Below the pieces are notes generated by a model. The model saw only the letters and a list, made by a program, of their open reading frames with translations. It ran no database searches and was not told where the DNA came from. DNA of 64,000 bases, taken from Auritidibacter ignavus (GTDB lineage Bacteria > Actinomycetota > Actinomycetes > Actinomycetales > Micrococcaceae). Location: assembly GCF_003703835.1 (NCBI RefSeq), contig NZ_RDQR01000004.1:87141-151140 (forward strand). Reading direction: 5' to 3'. Shown here in pieces: positions 37,677 to 47,286 of this stretch (positions are counted from its first letter, which is position 1; each line of letters begins with the position of its first letter). A program made the position numbers and the translations under genes.

Positions 37677-38277
37677 AGGCGCAGACCATATCTGCCCAGG
37701 CCTCCAGGTGGTTCTCCATCGATTCGCCCATCAGGTTGGTAGGACTCCACGAGGCCCGCATTTCAATGTCAATGGCATCGGCCCGATCATCCAACACTCC
37801 GAAACTTTCCGACAGCACCCGCGTGGCGGTCCCACCGGCTTGGTCATAATCCACCTGGTGACCATCTAAGGCTTCCACCAGCCATGTCCACGCCACCTCA
37901 GCGGCCATCGGGTCCACGCCCATTTCGGCTTCAACCGACGCCCGAATGAAGGTCACAATGCGGAACGTGGATTTCCACACGGCCGAACCGGCCGGGTCAT
38001 GCAAGAGAATAAAACGCCCGGTGGCTAGTGGCTCATTGGGGTCCTGGTCTTCAACCGCTCCGAGTGTGGTGACGGTTGAGGTGATCGGGGCCGGAAGCAC
38101 GGCCGGGTAAACATCGGCGGCCATAGCCACCGCATAGGGTGCGATTCTCTGCGGTGCCGGGATTTCAGTCAGCCGGACTTCCGCTCGGGGCTGGGCCATC
38201 CGCAGTCCCGATAGCGCCCGACGAAAAGTCACAGGCGCCGAAGCCAAGGTTTCTGCACTCGACCGATCAATGCTCAC
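37615..38277 (-). CDS. DUF3000 domain protein
   Basis: A 220-aa actinobacterial protein of unknown function, recognised by VRLTEIPAPQRIAPYAVAMAAD near the N-terminus, GRFILLHDPAGSAVWKSTFR in the middle and the terminal LPPVPEGVTVLPRARRT. Its usual neighbour is the RNase D/HRDC gene, as here. GTG start. It lies 61 bp after msrB on the same strand; the order msrB - DUF3000 - RNase D - Rieske may be one operon. Confidence 0.85.
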   Translation of the reverse strand: MSIDRSSAETLASAPVTFRRALSGLRMAQPRAEVRLTEIPAPQRIAPYAVAMAADVYPAVLPAPITSTVTTLGAVEDQDPNEPLATGRFILLHDPAGSAVWKSTFRIVTFIRASVEAEMGVDPMAAEVAWTWLVEALDGHQVDYDQAGGTATRVLSESFGVLDDRADAIDIEMRASWSPTNLMGESMENHLEAWADMVCAFAGLPPVPEGVTVLPRARRT

Positions 38278-38338
38278 CCCTCAAGGTTAAAGCGCTACCT
38301 GAAGGATGGGGGGCAGGCCACGCCGAGAACCCTCGAGC

Positions 38339-38800
38339 TTATCGGTCTGAGCGGGGGACTTTCTCCAGGGAAATGGAGTTCATGCAGTAGCGCAGGTCCG
38401 TCGGGGTATTGAAGCCCTCACCTTCGAACACGTGGCCCAAGTGGGACTGACACTGGGCACACAAGACCTCGATGCGGGTCATCCCCAAGGAGGTGTCTTT
38501 GCGGTATTCCACCCGATCTTCAGCCAACGGGGCAAAGAATGAGGGCCAACCGCAGTGGGCATCAAACTTCTGATCCGAACGGAACAGCTCAGCCCCACAG
38601 GCCCGGCACCGGTAGATCCCTTCGCTGAAATCATCCCAGTATTCCCCGGTAAAGGGTCGTTCAGTGGCCGCCTGGCGAAGCACCTGGTACTCCGCAGGAC
38701 TGAGGCGTTGTTTCCACTCGTCCTCGGAGAGCTGACCGGAGCGGGTAGTGGTGGTTTGTGTGGTGTCGTCTTGGTGGTGAGAGGTATCTGAAACTGTCAT
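38339..38800 (-). CDS. msrB: Peptide-methionine (R)-S-oxide reductase MsrB
   Basis: Repairs methionine-R-sulfoxide in proteins (153 aa). Zinc CxxC motifs are in [11 protein letters not shown] and [14 protein letters not shown], the substrate region in [10 protein letters not shown] and the catalytic Cys in [11 protein letters not shown]. The ATG at 38800 begins [20 protein letters not shown], a short Thr-rich lead. The longer upstream frame overlaps the divergent hydrolase gene and is rejected. Confidence 0.93.
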   Translation of the reverse strand: MTVSDTSHHQDDTTQTTTTRSGQLSEDEWKQRLSPAEYQVLRQAATERPFTGEYWDDFSEGIYRCRACGAELFRSDQKFDAHCGWPSFFAPLAEDRVEYRKDTSLGMTRIEVLCAQCQSHLGHVFEGEGFNTPTDLRYCMNSISLEKVPRSDR

Positions 38801-38882
38801 ATCCGCTATAACGTCACAGGCCAGGGGATTGTTCCCGACCCGACGTTTGAGAAACTGGAAATTCCCCGGTGAACGGGGAAGA

Positions 38883-40196
38883 ATGACCAGTATGCGAGTC
38901 TTCCCCCGATCCCGCGCTGAGTCTGACAACTCGCGTTCTCGAGCACGGTTTTCCCAAGTGCTCGCCGTGGTCGGTGCCTCTGCTGCGGTGGTGGGCTCGC
39001 TGTTTGCCGGCACCATTTCTACCCTGGCTACCGTCTTTGCCCGTACGGTCGTGACCCCGACGCGACGGGTGGCCGAAGACATCCGGATTTACGCAATCAT
39101 TGAGCCCTACGGTCCCCGGCCTCACATCGCGTTGCAGGCCACCCGTGAAACCACCGTGGAAGGTCGCTATTCGCTGACCTTCGCCGCCGGTGAAGGTATC
39201 GCCCGCATCGGTAAGATCGTTGACCGCGACGCTGAAGCCGGGATTGTGGTGCGAGAAATTGAACAGATCTATTCCGGGGATCTCACCGCGGCGCAAAAAG
39301 GCTCCTGGACCGGCTTTACCTGGCCCCACCCCGGTGATGCCGGGTTTGTGTCCGAGGAAGTGTCCATTCCCGTCGAACGTGGCGAAGCCCCGGCCTGGTA
39401 TGTACCACCCCAAGTCCCGCGTGTCGCCGAGTCCCCCCTTCCTACCCAGACCCCTGAATTCGGAGAAGACACCTGGGCGATTATGGTTCACGGACGTGGC
39501 TCCCGGCGTACCGAAGGAATTCGTGCCCTGCGCGTCGCCGGCGCTCTAGGCATGCCGAGCTTATTGATTTCCTACCGCAACGACGGCAACGCCCCGCCGG
39601 CCGGAGATGGCCGATACGGGCTCGGAGCGACCGAATGGCCCGACGTGGAAGCTGCCATGCACTATGCGCTGAGTCACGGTGCCCGACAAGTCGTGATTTT
39701 CGGCTGGTCCATGGGTGGTGCGGTGTCCCTGCAATTGGCTGCCCAGTCACCGTTACGCGACCGGATTGCGGGGCTGGTCCTCGACGGACCGGTTATTAAC
39801 TGGATTGATGTCTTGGCCTACCAGGCCCGGTTGAACCGGCTTCCCGACGCGGTGGGTCATCTGGGGCAATTTATGATTGCCAATAAATGGGCCCGTCGTC
39901 TTGCCGGGCTGGCAGCCCCGGTGGACTTGAAAGCCTTGAACTGGGTGGACCGGGCCGAGCAACTCCAGCACCCGGTGCTGATTCTGCACTCTGAAGACGA
40001 CGACTTCGTTCCGATCGGGCCGGCTGGACAGCTGGCGAATCTGCGTCCGGATTTGGTCTCGTTGGTGCGATTCACCAAGGCCCGGCACACGCGAGAATGG
40101 AATGTTGACCCTGACCGCTGGGAACAAGCAACGCTGAGCTGGCTCTATGTGGTGCTCAGTGGCCCGCGACGTGTAGTGCCACAGTTATCGCGGTAG
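38883..40196 (+). CDS. Membrane-anchored alpha/beta hydrolase
   Basis: A 437-aa hydrolase with one N-terminal hydrophobic segment (about 22-45, [20 protein letters not shown]). The catalytic triad is visible: nucleophile Ser in [10 protein letters not shown], Asp in HSEDDDFVP and His in TKARHTREW. The oxyanion region is MVHGRGS. The fold resembles the BAAT/prolyl-peptidase-like hydrolases; substrate unknown. The ATG at 38883 follows GGGGAAG. Divergent from msrB. Confidence 0.8.
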   Translation: MTSMRVFPRSRAESDNSRSRARFSQVLAVVGASAAVVGSLFAGTISTLATVFARTVVTPTRRVAEDIRIYAIIEPYGPRPHIALQATRETTVEGRYSLTFAAGEGIARIGKIVDRDAEAGIVVREIEQIYSGDLTAAQKGSWTGFTWPHPGDAGFVSEEVSIPVERGEAPAWYVPPQVPRVAESPLPTQTPEFGEDTWAIMVHGRGSRRTEGIRALRVAGALGMPSLLISYRNDGNAPPAGDGRYGLGATEWPDVEAAMHYALSHGARQVVIFGWSMGGAVSLQLAAQSPLRDRIAGLVLDGPVINWIDVLAYQARLNRLPDAVGHLGQFMIANKWARRLAGLAAPVDLKALNWVDRAEQLQHPVLILHSEDDDFVPIGPAGQLANLRPDLVSLVRFTKARHTREWNVDPDRWEQATLSWLYVVLSGPRRVVPQLSR

Positions 40197-40268
40197 AGAA
40201 GCGGGCTGGGTTTAGACTATAGGGCAGAGTTTTATTGTTCGCACCCTGACCCCCATAAGGAGGCTCCA

Positions 40269-41030
40269 TTGGCCGGTCACTCAAAATGGGCAACAACCAA
40301 GCATAAAAAAGCTGCCCTGGATGCCAAGCGCGCCAAAATGTTCGCCAAGCACATTAAGGCGATTGAGGTAGCCGCTCGTGCCGGTGGGCCAGATCTGGAA
40401 GGTAACCCGGCGCTGGATCTTGCAGTCTCCAAAGCCAAGAAGCAATCGGTGCCCAATGACAATATTGACCGTGCCATCAAGCGCGGTGCCGGTCTGACCG
40501 GTGAGGTCATTAACTACGAAGAGATTATCTACGAGGTTCGCGGTCCCGAAGGCTCGGCGTTGATGGTCGAATGCTTGACTGATAACAAGAACCGTGCTGC
40601 AGCCGAAGTGCGCCACACCGTCACCCGCAATAACGGCACCCTGGCCGACTCCGGGTCGGTCGCTTTCCTCTTCAACCGCCAAGGCGTGGTCCGCATGGAC
40701 GCCGAGGGTAAAGAAGAAGACGAAATCCTGATGGCGGTCCTGGATGCCGGAGCCGAAGAAGTGGCCAAGTCCGGTGGTAGCTTCGAAGTCTACTCGGACC
40801 CCTCCGATCTGCAGGATGTAGCCAAAGCACTCGACGAAGCCGAGATCGACTACGAATCCGACGAAGTCGAGTTCGTGGCCACGATGAAGGTCGAGCTCGA
40901 TGCCAAAGCTGCCCGCCAATTCCTGCGCTTAGCTGATGCTCTCGAAGAGCTCGACGACGTACAGAACGTCAGCTCCAACGTGGACATCACCGATGAGGTG
41001 GCCGCAGAACTTGAGAACGAGGACGACTAA
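40269..41030 (+). CDS. yebC: YebC/PmpR family protein
   Basis: A 253-aa member of the TACO1/YebC family, found beside ruvC in most actinobacteria. It starts at TTG with AAGGAGG upstream ([20 protein letters not shown]). Family landmarks are [19 protein letters not shown] and GGSLAD-like repeats. Older literature treats it as a DNA-binding regulator; more recent work links members to translation through difficult proline stretches. It ends 3 bp before ruvC, so it heads the ruvCAB run. Confidence 0.95.
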   Translation: MAGHSKWATTKHKKAALDAKRAKMFAKHIKAIEVAARAGGPDLEGNPALDLAVSKAKKQSVPNDNIDRAIKRGAGLTGEVINYEEIIYEVRGPEGSALMVECLTDNKNRAAAEVRHTVTRNNGTLADSGSVAFLFNRQGVVRMDAEGKEEDEILMAVLDAGAEEVAKSGGSFEVYSDPSDLQDVAKALDEAEIDYESDEVEFVATMKVELDAKAARQFLRLADALEELDDVQNVSSNVDITDEVAAELENEDD

Positions 41031-41033
41031 CCG

Positions 41034-41666
41034 GTGCGGGTTCCCAGCAAACCCTTGCGGGTGCTGGCGGTCGACCCGGGACTGACACGGTGTGGCATGG
41101 CCGTGGTCGACGTCGCCCCCAACCGGCAGGCCACTCTGGTGGACGTACGCGTGGTGGGGACTCCGAACACGGCCTCGATCGGTGAGCGACTGGCGACCAT
41201 CGACGAGGCCATTGCCGATTTCTTTGAGTCGCACCGTCCCGACCACCTGGCCGTGGAGCGGATGTTCGCTCAAAACAACACGCCAACCGTAGTCGGTACC
41301 GCCCAAGCTTCCGGAGTGGTGATCGCAGCGGCGGGCCGACGCAATATTCCGGTCGCTTTGCTGACCCCCTCCGAGGTGAAAGCTGCGGTCACCGGAAACG
41401 GTTCCGCCGATAAAAACCAGGTCACCGCGATGGTAACCCGGGTCCTGGGCTTAGATTCGCCACCGAAACCCGCCGATGCAGCCGACGCGATGGCACTGGC
41501 GATCGCCCACGCCTGGCGCGGGGGACTCCACGGGCGTGGACTGGACACCGGGAAATTGACCAGCCCGGCCCGACCATCGAAATTTCCCGGTGCGACAGCA
41601 AAGAATTCCCGCCCCACAACCCCAGCCCAGCGAGCGTGGTTGGAAGCCGAACGGCGTGCCCGTTAA
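41034..41666 (+). CDS. ruvC: Holliday junction endonuclease RuvC
   Basis: Dimeric resolvase of the RuvABC complex (210 aa). The acidic catalytic residues are D14 in [10 protein letters not shown], a Glu in [10 protein letters not shown] near 75 and the Asp pair in [11 protein letters not shown] near 147. GTG start 3 bp after yebC. The C-terminus carries an extra basic tail of about 35 residues beyond the usual core. Confidence 0.95.
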   Translation: MRVPSKPLRVLAVDPGLTRCGMAVVDVAPNRQATLVDVRVVGTPNTASIGERLATIDEAIADFFESHRPDHLAVERMFAQNNTPTVVGTAQASGVVIAAAGRRNIPVALLTPSEVKAAVTGNGSADKNQVTAMVTRVLGLDSPPKPADAADAMALAIAHAWRGGLHGRGLDTGKLTSPARPSKFPGATAKNSRPTTPAQRAWLEAERRAR

Positions 41667-41776
41667 CATCGGTTGCACCCTGCGGGGTACAGTGTTCGTA
41701 GATTAGTTCTATCATTTGCGGTACGGGCAGTGGACAAAACACCTGGCGGAGCCCGACGCACAGCTACGGAGGCTTC

Positions 41777-42415
41777 ATGATTTCCTCGTTGACCGGAGTG
41801 GTTGAGTACCTCGGCGTCGATGCGGCGGTGCTCAATGTCAACGGTGTCGGCTATACCTTCTTCGCCACCCCGCAAACACTGGCGACACTGCGGATCGAGG
41901 ACCAAGCACGCGTGCTGACCGAGCTGATCGTTCGTGAAGATGCCATGACCCTCTACGGGTTTCGCTCCCGGGACGAACGCGAAATTTTCACGACGATGCT
42001 GACCATCTCCGGGATCGGGCCCCGGATCGCTCTGGCGGTTCTGGCGGTCTATGCACCCGAAGAGGTCCGGCGCGCGGTCGCCCAAGACGACGATAAGGCC
42101 TTCACCCAGGTGCCCGGCATCGGTGCGAAAACCGCCCGCCGGATCATCCTGGAACTGTCCGGTAAGCTCGTACCGGCCGAGAACCCCGCACAGGCAGGGC
42201 AGCCGAGCGGTGCCACGCCGGGCAATGACCCGGTGTGGCAGGAGCAAGTTCACGAAGCTCTCACCGGGCTCGGCTGGACCGACAAGGATGCCACCAAGGC
42301 GTTGAAATCCACTCTGGAACATGAACCCGAATTGCGCGAGTCACAGGACGTCTCCCAGGTTCTGCGCGCGACGTTGCGTCACCTGGGACAAGGACAACGT
42401 CGCGTCCACTCATAA
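41777..42415 (+). CDS. ruvA: Holliday junction branch-migration protein RuvA
   Basis: DNA-binding subunit of the RuvAB branch-migration motor (212 aa). Domain I has MISSLTGVVEYLGVDAA. Domain II holds two helix-hairpin-helix motifs (TISGIGPRIALAVL and VPGIGAKTARRIILEL). Domain III, which contacts RuvB, spans about 160-212 (ALTGLGWTDKDATKAL). ACGGAGG precedes the ATG. It lies 110 bp after ruvC and 33 bp before ruvB. Confidence 0.95.
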   Translation: MISSLTGVVEYLGVDAAVLNVNGVGYTFFATPQTLATLRIEDQARVLTELIVREDAMTLYGFRSRDEREIFTTMLTISGIGPRIALAVLAVYAPEEVRRAVAQDDDKAFTQVPGIGAKTARRIILELSGKLVPAENPAQAGQPSGATPGNDPVWQEQVHEALTGLGWTDKDATKALKSTLEHEPELRESQDVSQVLRATLRHLGQGQRRVHS

Positions 42416-42448
42416 CACGTTCTCCGTCGGAAGGCATGCTAGATCGAG

Positions 42449-43585
42449 ATGAGTACCGATCCCCACAACGCTGAGCAGGATTCCCGCCTGATCGGGCCCA
42501 GTGCCTCCACCGAAGAACGTGAAATTGAGGCCGCGTTGCGTCCGAAGCATCTCGGAGACTTTGTGGGCCAATCCCGGGTTCGCGAACAACTGTCCTTAGT
42601 GCTCGAAGCCGCCAAACTCCGTGATGCCACCGCCGACCACGTGTTGCTCTCAGGTCCTCCGGGGCTGGGCAAAACCACCCTGTCGATGATTATCGCAGCC
42701 GAAATGAACGCCCCGCTGCGGATCTCCTCTGGTCCGGCCATCCAACACTCAGGTGACCTCGCTGCGATCCTTTCTTCGCTCACTGAGGGAGAAGTGCTCT
42801 TCCTGGATGAAATTCACCGGATGTCACGTCCAGCTGAAGAAATGCTCTATATGGCCATGGAAGATTTTCGGGTCGATATCGTGGTCGGCAAAGGTGCTGG
42901 GGCGACGTCCATTCCGCTCGAGCTCCCACCCTTTACGCTAGTCGGAGCCACCACCAGAGCGGGGCTCTTGCCGGGTCCCCTACGGGATCGGTTTGGTTTC
43001 ACCGGTCACTTGGAGTTCTATGACGTGGCCGAACTCGAACTGGTGCTACGCCGCTCGGCAGCCATGCTGGATATGCGCCTGTCACCGGGAGCCTTTGCCG
43101 AAATCGCAACACGGTCCCGTGGTACCCCGCGTATCGCCAACCGACTGCTACGCCGGGTGCGTGACTGGGCACTGGTCCACCACCTTGACGAAGTGGATGC
43201 CCGGTCGGCCTCCACCGCCCTGGATATCTACGAAATTGACCGGCGTGGTTTGGACCGCCTCGATCGTGGCGTGCTCGAAGCATTGTGTCAGAAATTTGGC
43301 GGAGGCCCGGTCGGACTGTCCACCCTGGCCATTGCCGTCGGTGAAGAGGTCGAAACCGTCGAAGAAGTTGCCGAGCCCTACCTAGTGCGTGAAGGACTCC
43401 TGGGACGTACCCCGCGCGGGCGGATCGCGATGCCGGCGGCCTGGGAACATTTAGGACTTGATGTTCCTCACAACGCAGAGGTGCAGTCAATGTGGCGACT
43501 CGCAGAATCCCAGACCGATGAACCCGGTCAGACCTCTCCGTTATTCGGCCCAGATGACTTCTCCCGGGACGAGTCCCACGACTAG
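42449..43585 (+). CDS. ruvB: Holliday junction DNA helicase RuvB
   Basis: AAA+ motor (378 aa) that drives branch migration. Walker [12 protein letters not shown] near 70, Walker B FLDEIHRM near 120, sensor [18 protein letters not shown], then the winged-helix C-terminus ([20 protein letters not shown]). The C-terminal tail is about 30 residues longer than in E. coli, as is common in actinobacteria. Third gene of ruvCAB. Confidence 0.96.
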   Translation: MSTDPHNAEQDSRLIGPSASTEEREIEAALRPKHLGDFVGQSRVREQLSLVLEAAKLRDATADHVLLSGPPGLGKTTLSMIIAAEMNAPLRISSGPAIQHSGDLAAILSSLTEGEVLFLDEIHRMSRPAEEMLYMAMEDFRVDIVVGKGAGATSIPLELPPFTLVGATTRAGLLPGPLRDRFGFTGHLEFYDVAELELVLRRSAAMLDMRLSPGAFAEIATRSRGTPRIANRLLRRVRDWALVHHLDEVDARSASTALDIYEIDRRGLDRLDRGVLEALCQKFGGGPVGLSTLAIAVGEEVETVEEVAEPYLVREGLLGRTPRGRIAMPAAWEHLGLDVPHNAEVQSMWRLAESQTDEPGQTSPLFGPDDFSRDESHD

Positions 43586-43695
43586 ACCCGGGCAAAAATC
43601 AAGCGACCGTGCCGTGAGAATGGTCTCCAGCGTGAAGGTGACCCTTAAGAATTAGGCCCGACCTCAGGTGCCTAAGGTAGCCTGAGAATAATGCG

Positions 43696-43723
43696 TTCCA
43701 CCACGAGACTTGTCGTGGTGGAA
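43696..43723 (+). other. Stem-loop upstream of yajC
   Basis: Perfect 11-bp stem TTCCACCACGA / TCGTGGTGGAA with a 6-nt loop, 38 bp before the yajC ATG. It could be a terminator of the ruv run or a leader structure of yajC-secD-secF. There is no U tract. Confidence 0.5.
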
Positions 43724-43761
43724 GATCTAGACATCATTGTCCCGAGGAATTGGATCGATAC

Positions 43762-44280
43762 ATGCACTTTGCTGACCTGACTCATCTCGTCAACCCACTG
43801 GCTCAGAATGCTGAAGGTGGCGGCGGTTTTGGCGCTGGCTTTTTGATCGTCATGCTGGTCATCTTCGGTCTGCTGATCTTCTTGTCCATGCGTGGCACCC
43901 GGAAACAGCAGAAGAAGCAGATGGAAACTCGCCAGGCCTTGGCCCCGGGCGTTGAGGTCATGACCGCTGCCGGAATCTTCGGTACCGTGATTTCGGTCAA
44001 CCACGACGACAATAAGGTGGTCCTTGAGGTCTCGCCCGGCAACAGCGTGACCGTACACCTGCAGACCATTGCTCAAGTCATCGAACCGGTGGCAGACACC
44101 GCTGACTCGACTGCTAGCTCGGAACCAACACCGGATGAGTCCAACAAGATCGTGATCAACAGCGAGAACCGCGACGCCACCGACACTCAGGCATCGGGTA
44201 ACCCGGAGGATCCCCGCGAAGAATACGGTTCGACCGAGGAGACCGACAAAGATTCCCCAAACGACGACGAGAAGAAATAA
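43762..44280 (+). CDS. yajC: Preprotein translocase accessory subunit YajC
   Basis: A single-pass membrane protein of the SecDF-YajC complex. One transmembrane helix (about 19-42, LIVMLVIFGLLIFL) is followed by RGTRKQQKKQMETRQAL and the family core PGVEVMTAAGIFGTV. The C-terminal ~70 residues are acidic and Ser/Thr-rich. The start is uncertain: a TTG at 43750 lies only 1 nt from GAGGAA, so the ATG at 43762 (12 nt away) is used here. Confidence 0.9.
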   Translation: MHFADLTHLVNPLAQNAEGGGGFGAGFLIVMLVIFGLLIFLSMRGTRKQQKKQMETRQALAPGVEVMTAAGIFGTVISVNHDDNKVVLEVSPGNSVTVHLQTIAQVIEPVADTADSTASSEPTPDESNKIVINSENRDATDTQASGNPEDPREEYGSTEETDKDSPNDDEKK

Positions 44281-44291
44281 CCACCAGACCA

Positions 44292-44333
44292 TCACGAAAG
44301 GTTCAGCACCCCGGGGTGCTGAACCTTTCGTGA
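44292..44333. terminator. 42-bp perfect palindrome between yajC and secD
   Basis: Two 21-bp arms with no spacer (centre between 44312 and 44313); the inner part reads GTTCAGCACCCC/GGGGTGCTGAAC. It can form a very stable hairpin in either strand and may be an attenuating terminator between yajC and secDF. It has only a short pyrimidine-rich end. Confidence 0.6.
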
Positions 44334-44367
44334 GTCCGCACTCCAGAACTGAAAGATCCACACCATC

Positions 44368-46101
44368 ATGGCCTCAAAGACCCCCCAAGGGCGCGCGCGA
44401 CGCACTCTGGGCTGGCTGGCAGCGATAGTCGTCGTGCTGGCTGGCATCCTCGGCGTAGGTATCGCCACCAACCAAACCAATGGCTTGCCCCTGCTCGCCT
44501 TGGACCTCGAAGGCGGTACCCAGATGGTGCTCTCACCGCAGACCGCCTCTGGTGAAGAAGTCACCGACGAAACGCTGAACCAGGCCGTCGAGATTATTCG
44601 TGCCCGTGTGGATGGTTCCGGTGTCTCGGAAGCTGAAATTAATACCCAAGGCGATAACAACGTTGTGGTCGCCCTGCCCGGCAACCCGGATCAACAAACC
44701 CGCGATTTAATCCAGGCCTCGGCCAATATGGAATTCCGCGCGGTCCTCCAAGGCGCCCCGGGTATTGCTACCCCGGAAGAGGAGCGCCAAGACGTGGAGG
44801 ATTTCCCCGAGCCAGAGGCGGAACCCGAAGATGGCTCGGATCAGAACTGGATCAGCCCAGAGCTGGCCTACGAGTTTCAAAACACCGACTGTCGTGAGCA
44901 ACAACAGCAGGAAATAAACGAACAACTGCCCACAGATGAAGCGGTCGTTGCCTGTGACCCCGAGTATGGGATGAAATACATTCTGGGCCCCGTCGAAGTT
45001 GAAGGGACCCAGATCGACAACGCCGACTACGGTATGGCACAGACCCCAACTGGAGTGTCGGCTAATAACTGGGTGGTCAACCTCAGCTTCGACGACGAAG
45101 GCACGGAGGCCTTCCGCGAGGTCACTCAGCGCATCACGGGCATGCCGGAACCACAGAACCAGTTTGCGATCGTCCTGGATGGCACCATCGTTTCCGCACC
45201 GCGTTCGAATGCGGTGATCACCGACGGCCGTGCCACGATTGAAGGAAACTTCACCGAAGTATCGGCCCAAGCCCTGGCCGAACAGCTCCAATATGGTGCT
45301 CTGCCGATTAGCTTCACTATCGAATCTGAACAACAGATTTCGGCGACCCTGGGCCAGGACCAGTTGTTCTGGGGCGTGGTGGCTGGACTGATCGGTTTGG
45401 GCCTGGTGGCGGTCTACCAGTTCTACCAGTACCGTGCCCTGGGTTTTGTCACCCTGACCTCGTTGCTGGTGATGTTCCTGCTGACCTACGTGGCGATCGT
45501 GTTGCTGGGTTGGTCGGATAATTATCGATTATCGCTGGCCGGTATGGCCGGTATTATCGTCGCCGTTGGTCTGACCGCGGACTCCTTTATCGTCTACTTT
45601 GAAAGAATCAAGGACGAAATGAGGTCGGGGCGACGGTTCGAATCAGCCGTGGAATTCGGGTGGTCGCGGGCTAAACGTACCATTATCGTTTCTAAGGCCG
45701 TGAACCTGCTGGCCGCGGTAGTGCTGTACTTCGTGGCTGTCGGTAATGTCCGCGGTTTCGCCTTCACTCTGGGCCTGGCGGCACTGATCGATGTGTTGCT
45801 GGTGTTTATGTTCACCCACCCAGTTATGCAACTGTTAGCACGAACGAAGTTCTTCGGTGGCGGACATCCGCTGTCGGGGATGGACCCCTCGTTGCTGGGA
45901 CAAAAAGCGCTCTACCAGGGCGCTGGCCGGGTCCGGGAGTTTAACGACGAACCCAGCCGGGCACCCGTGAAGAAGAAAAAGATCAAGGGCAGAGCCAAAG
46001 AAGCTCAGCGACGCCAAACCATTGCCGAGCGCAGGCAACAAGAGCGTGAGGAAAAGCTTGGTCTGACACAGGACGAGAAGACCACGGAGGACGCAGAATG
46101 A
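44368..46101 (+). CDS. secD: Protein translocase subunit SecD
   Basis: Membrane component (577 aa) that uses the proton gradient to complete protein export by SecYEG. Transmembrane helix 1 is at about 12-32, followed by the DLEGGTQMVL motif. A large extracytoplasmic domain (about 60-325) has an acidic Gln-rich insert near 130-190. Five helices then begin near 330, including the conserved TADSFIVYFERIKDE. The C-terminus is basic and charged. The ATG of secF overlaps its stop (ATGA). Confidence 0.95.
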   Translation: MASKTPQGRARRTLGWLAAIVVVLAGILGVGIATNQTNGLPLLALDLEGGTQMVLSPQTASGEEVTDETLNQAVEIIRARVDGSGVSEAEINTQGDNNVVVALPGNPDQQTRDLIQASANMEFRAVLQGAPGIATPEEERQDVEDFPEPEAEPEDGSDQNWISPELAYEFQNTDCREQQQQEINEQLPTDEAVVACDPEYGMKYILGPVEVEGTQIDNADYGMAQTPTGVSANNWVVNLSFDDEGTEAFREVTQRITGMPEPQNQFAIVLDGTIVSAPRSNAVITDGRATIEGNFTEVSAQALAEQLQYGALPISFTIESEQQISATLGQDQLFWGVVAGLIGLGLVAVYQFYQYRALGFVTLTSLLVMFLLTYVAIVLLGWSDNYRLSLAGMAGIIVAVGLTADSFIVYFERIKDEMRSGRRFESAVEFGWSRAKRTIIVSKAVNLLAAVVLYFVAVGNVRGFAFTLGLAALIDVLLVFMFTHPVMQLLARTKFFGGGHPLSGMDPSLLGQKALYQGAGRVREFNDEPSRAPVKKKKIKGRAKEAQRRQTIAERRQQEREEKLGLTQDEKTTEDAE

Positions 46102-47123
46102 GTAGCATCGCTGAGTGGGGAAATAAACTCTATACGGGCAAAAAGTCCTACCCGTTTATCCAGAAGTGGCGACTGTGGTTTTCCATCGCGGCTATAGTGC
46201 TACTGGTGGCAGTCGGTATCACCGTGGCACGGGGTGGCTTCAACTTCGGCATTGAGTTCCGTGGTGGGTCCGAGTTCACCGTCTCCTCGGTGCAGAACAC
46301 CGACCCGACGGTGGGCGAGCAGGCCGTGACCGACGTCGTTGCTGAGGTGGAAGCCACCGCGACCAATATCGCGCCCGGAACCATGCGGGTTCAAACCGAA
46401 GAGCTCACCGATGACCAGACCCTTGAAGTGGCCTCCAATCTGCAAGAGGCCTATCAGGTCTCGGCCAATGACGTGACCTCCAGCTTCGTGGGCCCGACCT
46501 GGGGTGAGGCGATTTCTCAGCAGATGTTGATTGGCTTGGTGATCTTCATTGTGCTGGTTACCGTGCTGATGGCCATCTACTTCCGGACCTGGAAGATGTC
46601 GTTGGCAGCAGTGCTGGGGTTGTTCTACGTGGTGGCCCTCACCGTGGGAATCTATGGGGCCACCGGGTTTGAGGTCACGCCCGCAGCCATTATTGGGTTC
46701 CTGACCATCTTGTCCTACTCGCTCTACGACACGGTGGTCGTCTTCGATAAGATTCGTGAAAATACCGCGAATATGGACGAAAATACCGTCAGAACCTTCC
46801 GCGAGATGGTCAACCTGGCGGTTAACCAGACCTTGGTCCGGTCCATTACCACCTCTATAGTAGGTATTTTGCCGGTCGGGTCCATTCTGTTTATTGGTGC
46901 CGGGCTTCTCGGGGCAGGGACCCTGCGCGATATTTCGCTATCGATCTTCGTGGGGATTATCGTCGGTACCTTGGCCACACTGTTTATTCAGGCGCCACTG
47001 TATGCACTGCTGCGGGGTGGGGAAGACAAAGTCAAAAACCATGATCGCCGAGTGCTCAACCTCCGTGAGGAAACCGGTCTGCGCCCTGAGGACGTGACTG
47101 AAGAACAAATTACGACAGCCTAA
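46098..47123 (+). CDS. secF: Protein translocase subunit SecF
   Basis: Partner of SecD (341 aa). An N-terminal helix is followed by FGIEFRGGSEFTV, a periplasmic domain and five helices with the family motifs SLYDTVVVFDKIREN and NQTLVRSITTS. The start overlaps the secD stop by four bases, giving coupled translation. A strong hairpin follows. Confidence 0.95.
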   Translation: MSSIAEWGNKLYTGKKSYPFIQKWRLWFSIAAIVLLVAVGITVARGGFNFGIEFRGGSEFTVSSVQNTDPTVGEQAVTDVVAEVEATATNIAPGTMRVQTEELTDDQTLEVASNLQEAYQVSANDVTSSFVGPTWGEAISQQMLIGLVIFIVLVTVLMAIYFRTWKMSLAAVLGLFYVVALTVGIYGATGFEVTPAAIIGFLTILSYSLYDTVVVFDKIRENTANMDENTVRTFREMVNLAVNQTLVRSITTSIVGILPVGSILFIGAGLLGAGTLRDISLSIFVGIIVGTLATLFIQAPLYALLRGGEDKVKNHDRRVLNLREETGLRPEDVTEEQITTA

Positions 47124-47155
47124 CGGCGCCGGACCGTCGCACCACAGTCCGTCTG

Positions 47156-47195
47156 CCCCGATGCTACCGGTGTTTTGTCACCGGCGACATCGGGG
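47156..47195 (+). terminator. secF terminator
   Basis: Two stacked stems: CCCCGATG/CATCGGGG (47156-47163 and 47188-47195) enclosing CCGGTG/CACCGG around TTTTGT. It lies between secF and the rel gene. Confidence 0.75.
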
Positions 47196-47286
47196 GACTA
47201 GTGTATGAAAACAATCAACCACAATCCGTACTGGAATCAGCGTTTGGGCTCCAGAGGTCAGCGGAGAGAAAGCGGGGCGGTGCCGG

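Noticed and set aside
41667..41776. Possible LexA (SOS) box before ruvA, around GTGTTCGTAGATTAGTTC
   Set aside because: It does not fit the actinobacterial CGAAC-N4-GTTCG symmetry, so it was not called.
45640..45670. GGTTCGAATC, a tRNA T-loop-like string
   Set aside because: It lies inside secD in the reading frame, with no matching acceptor or anticodon stems.
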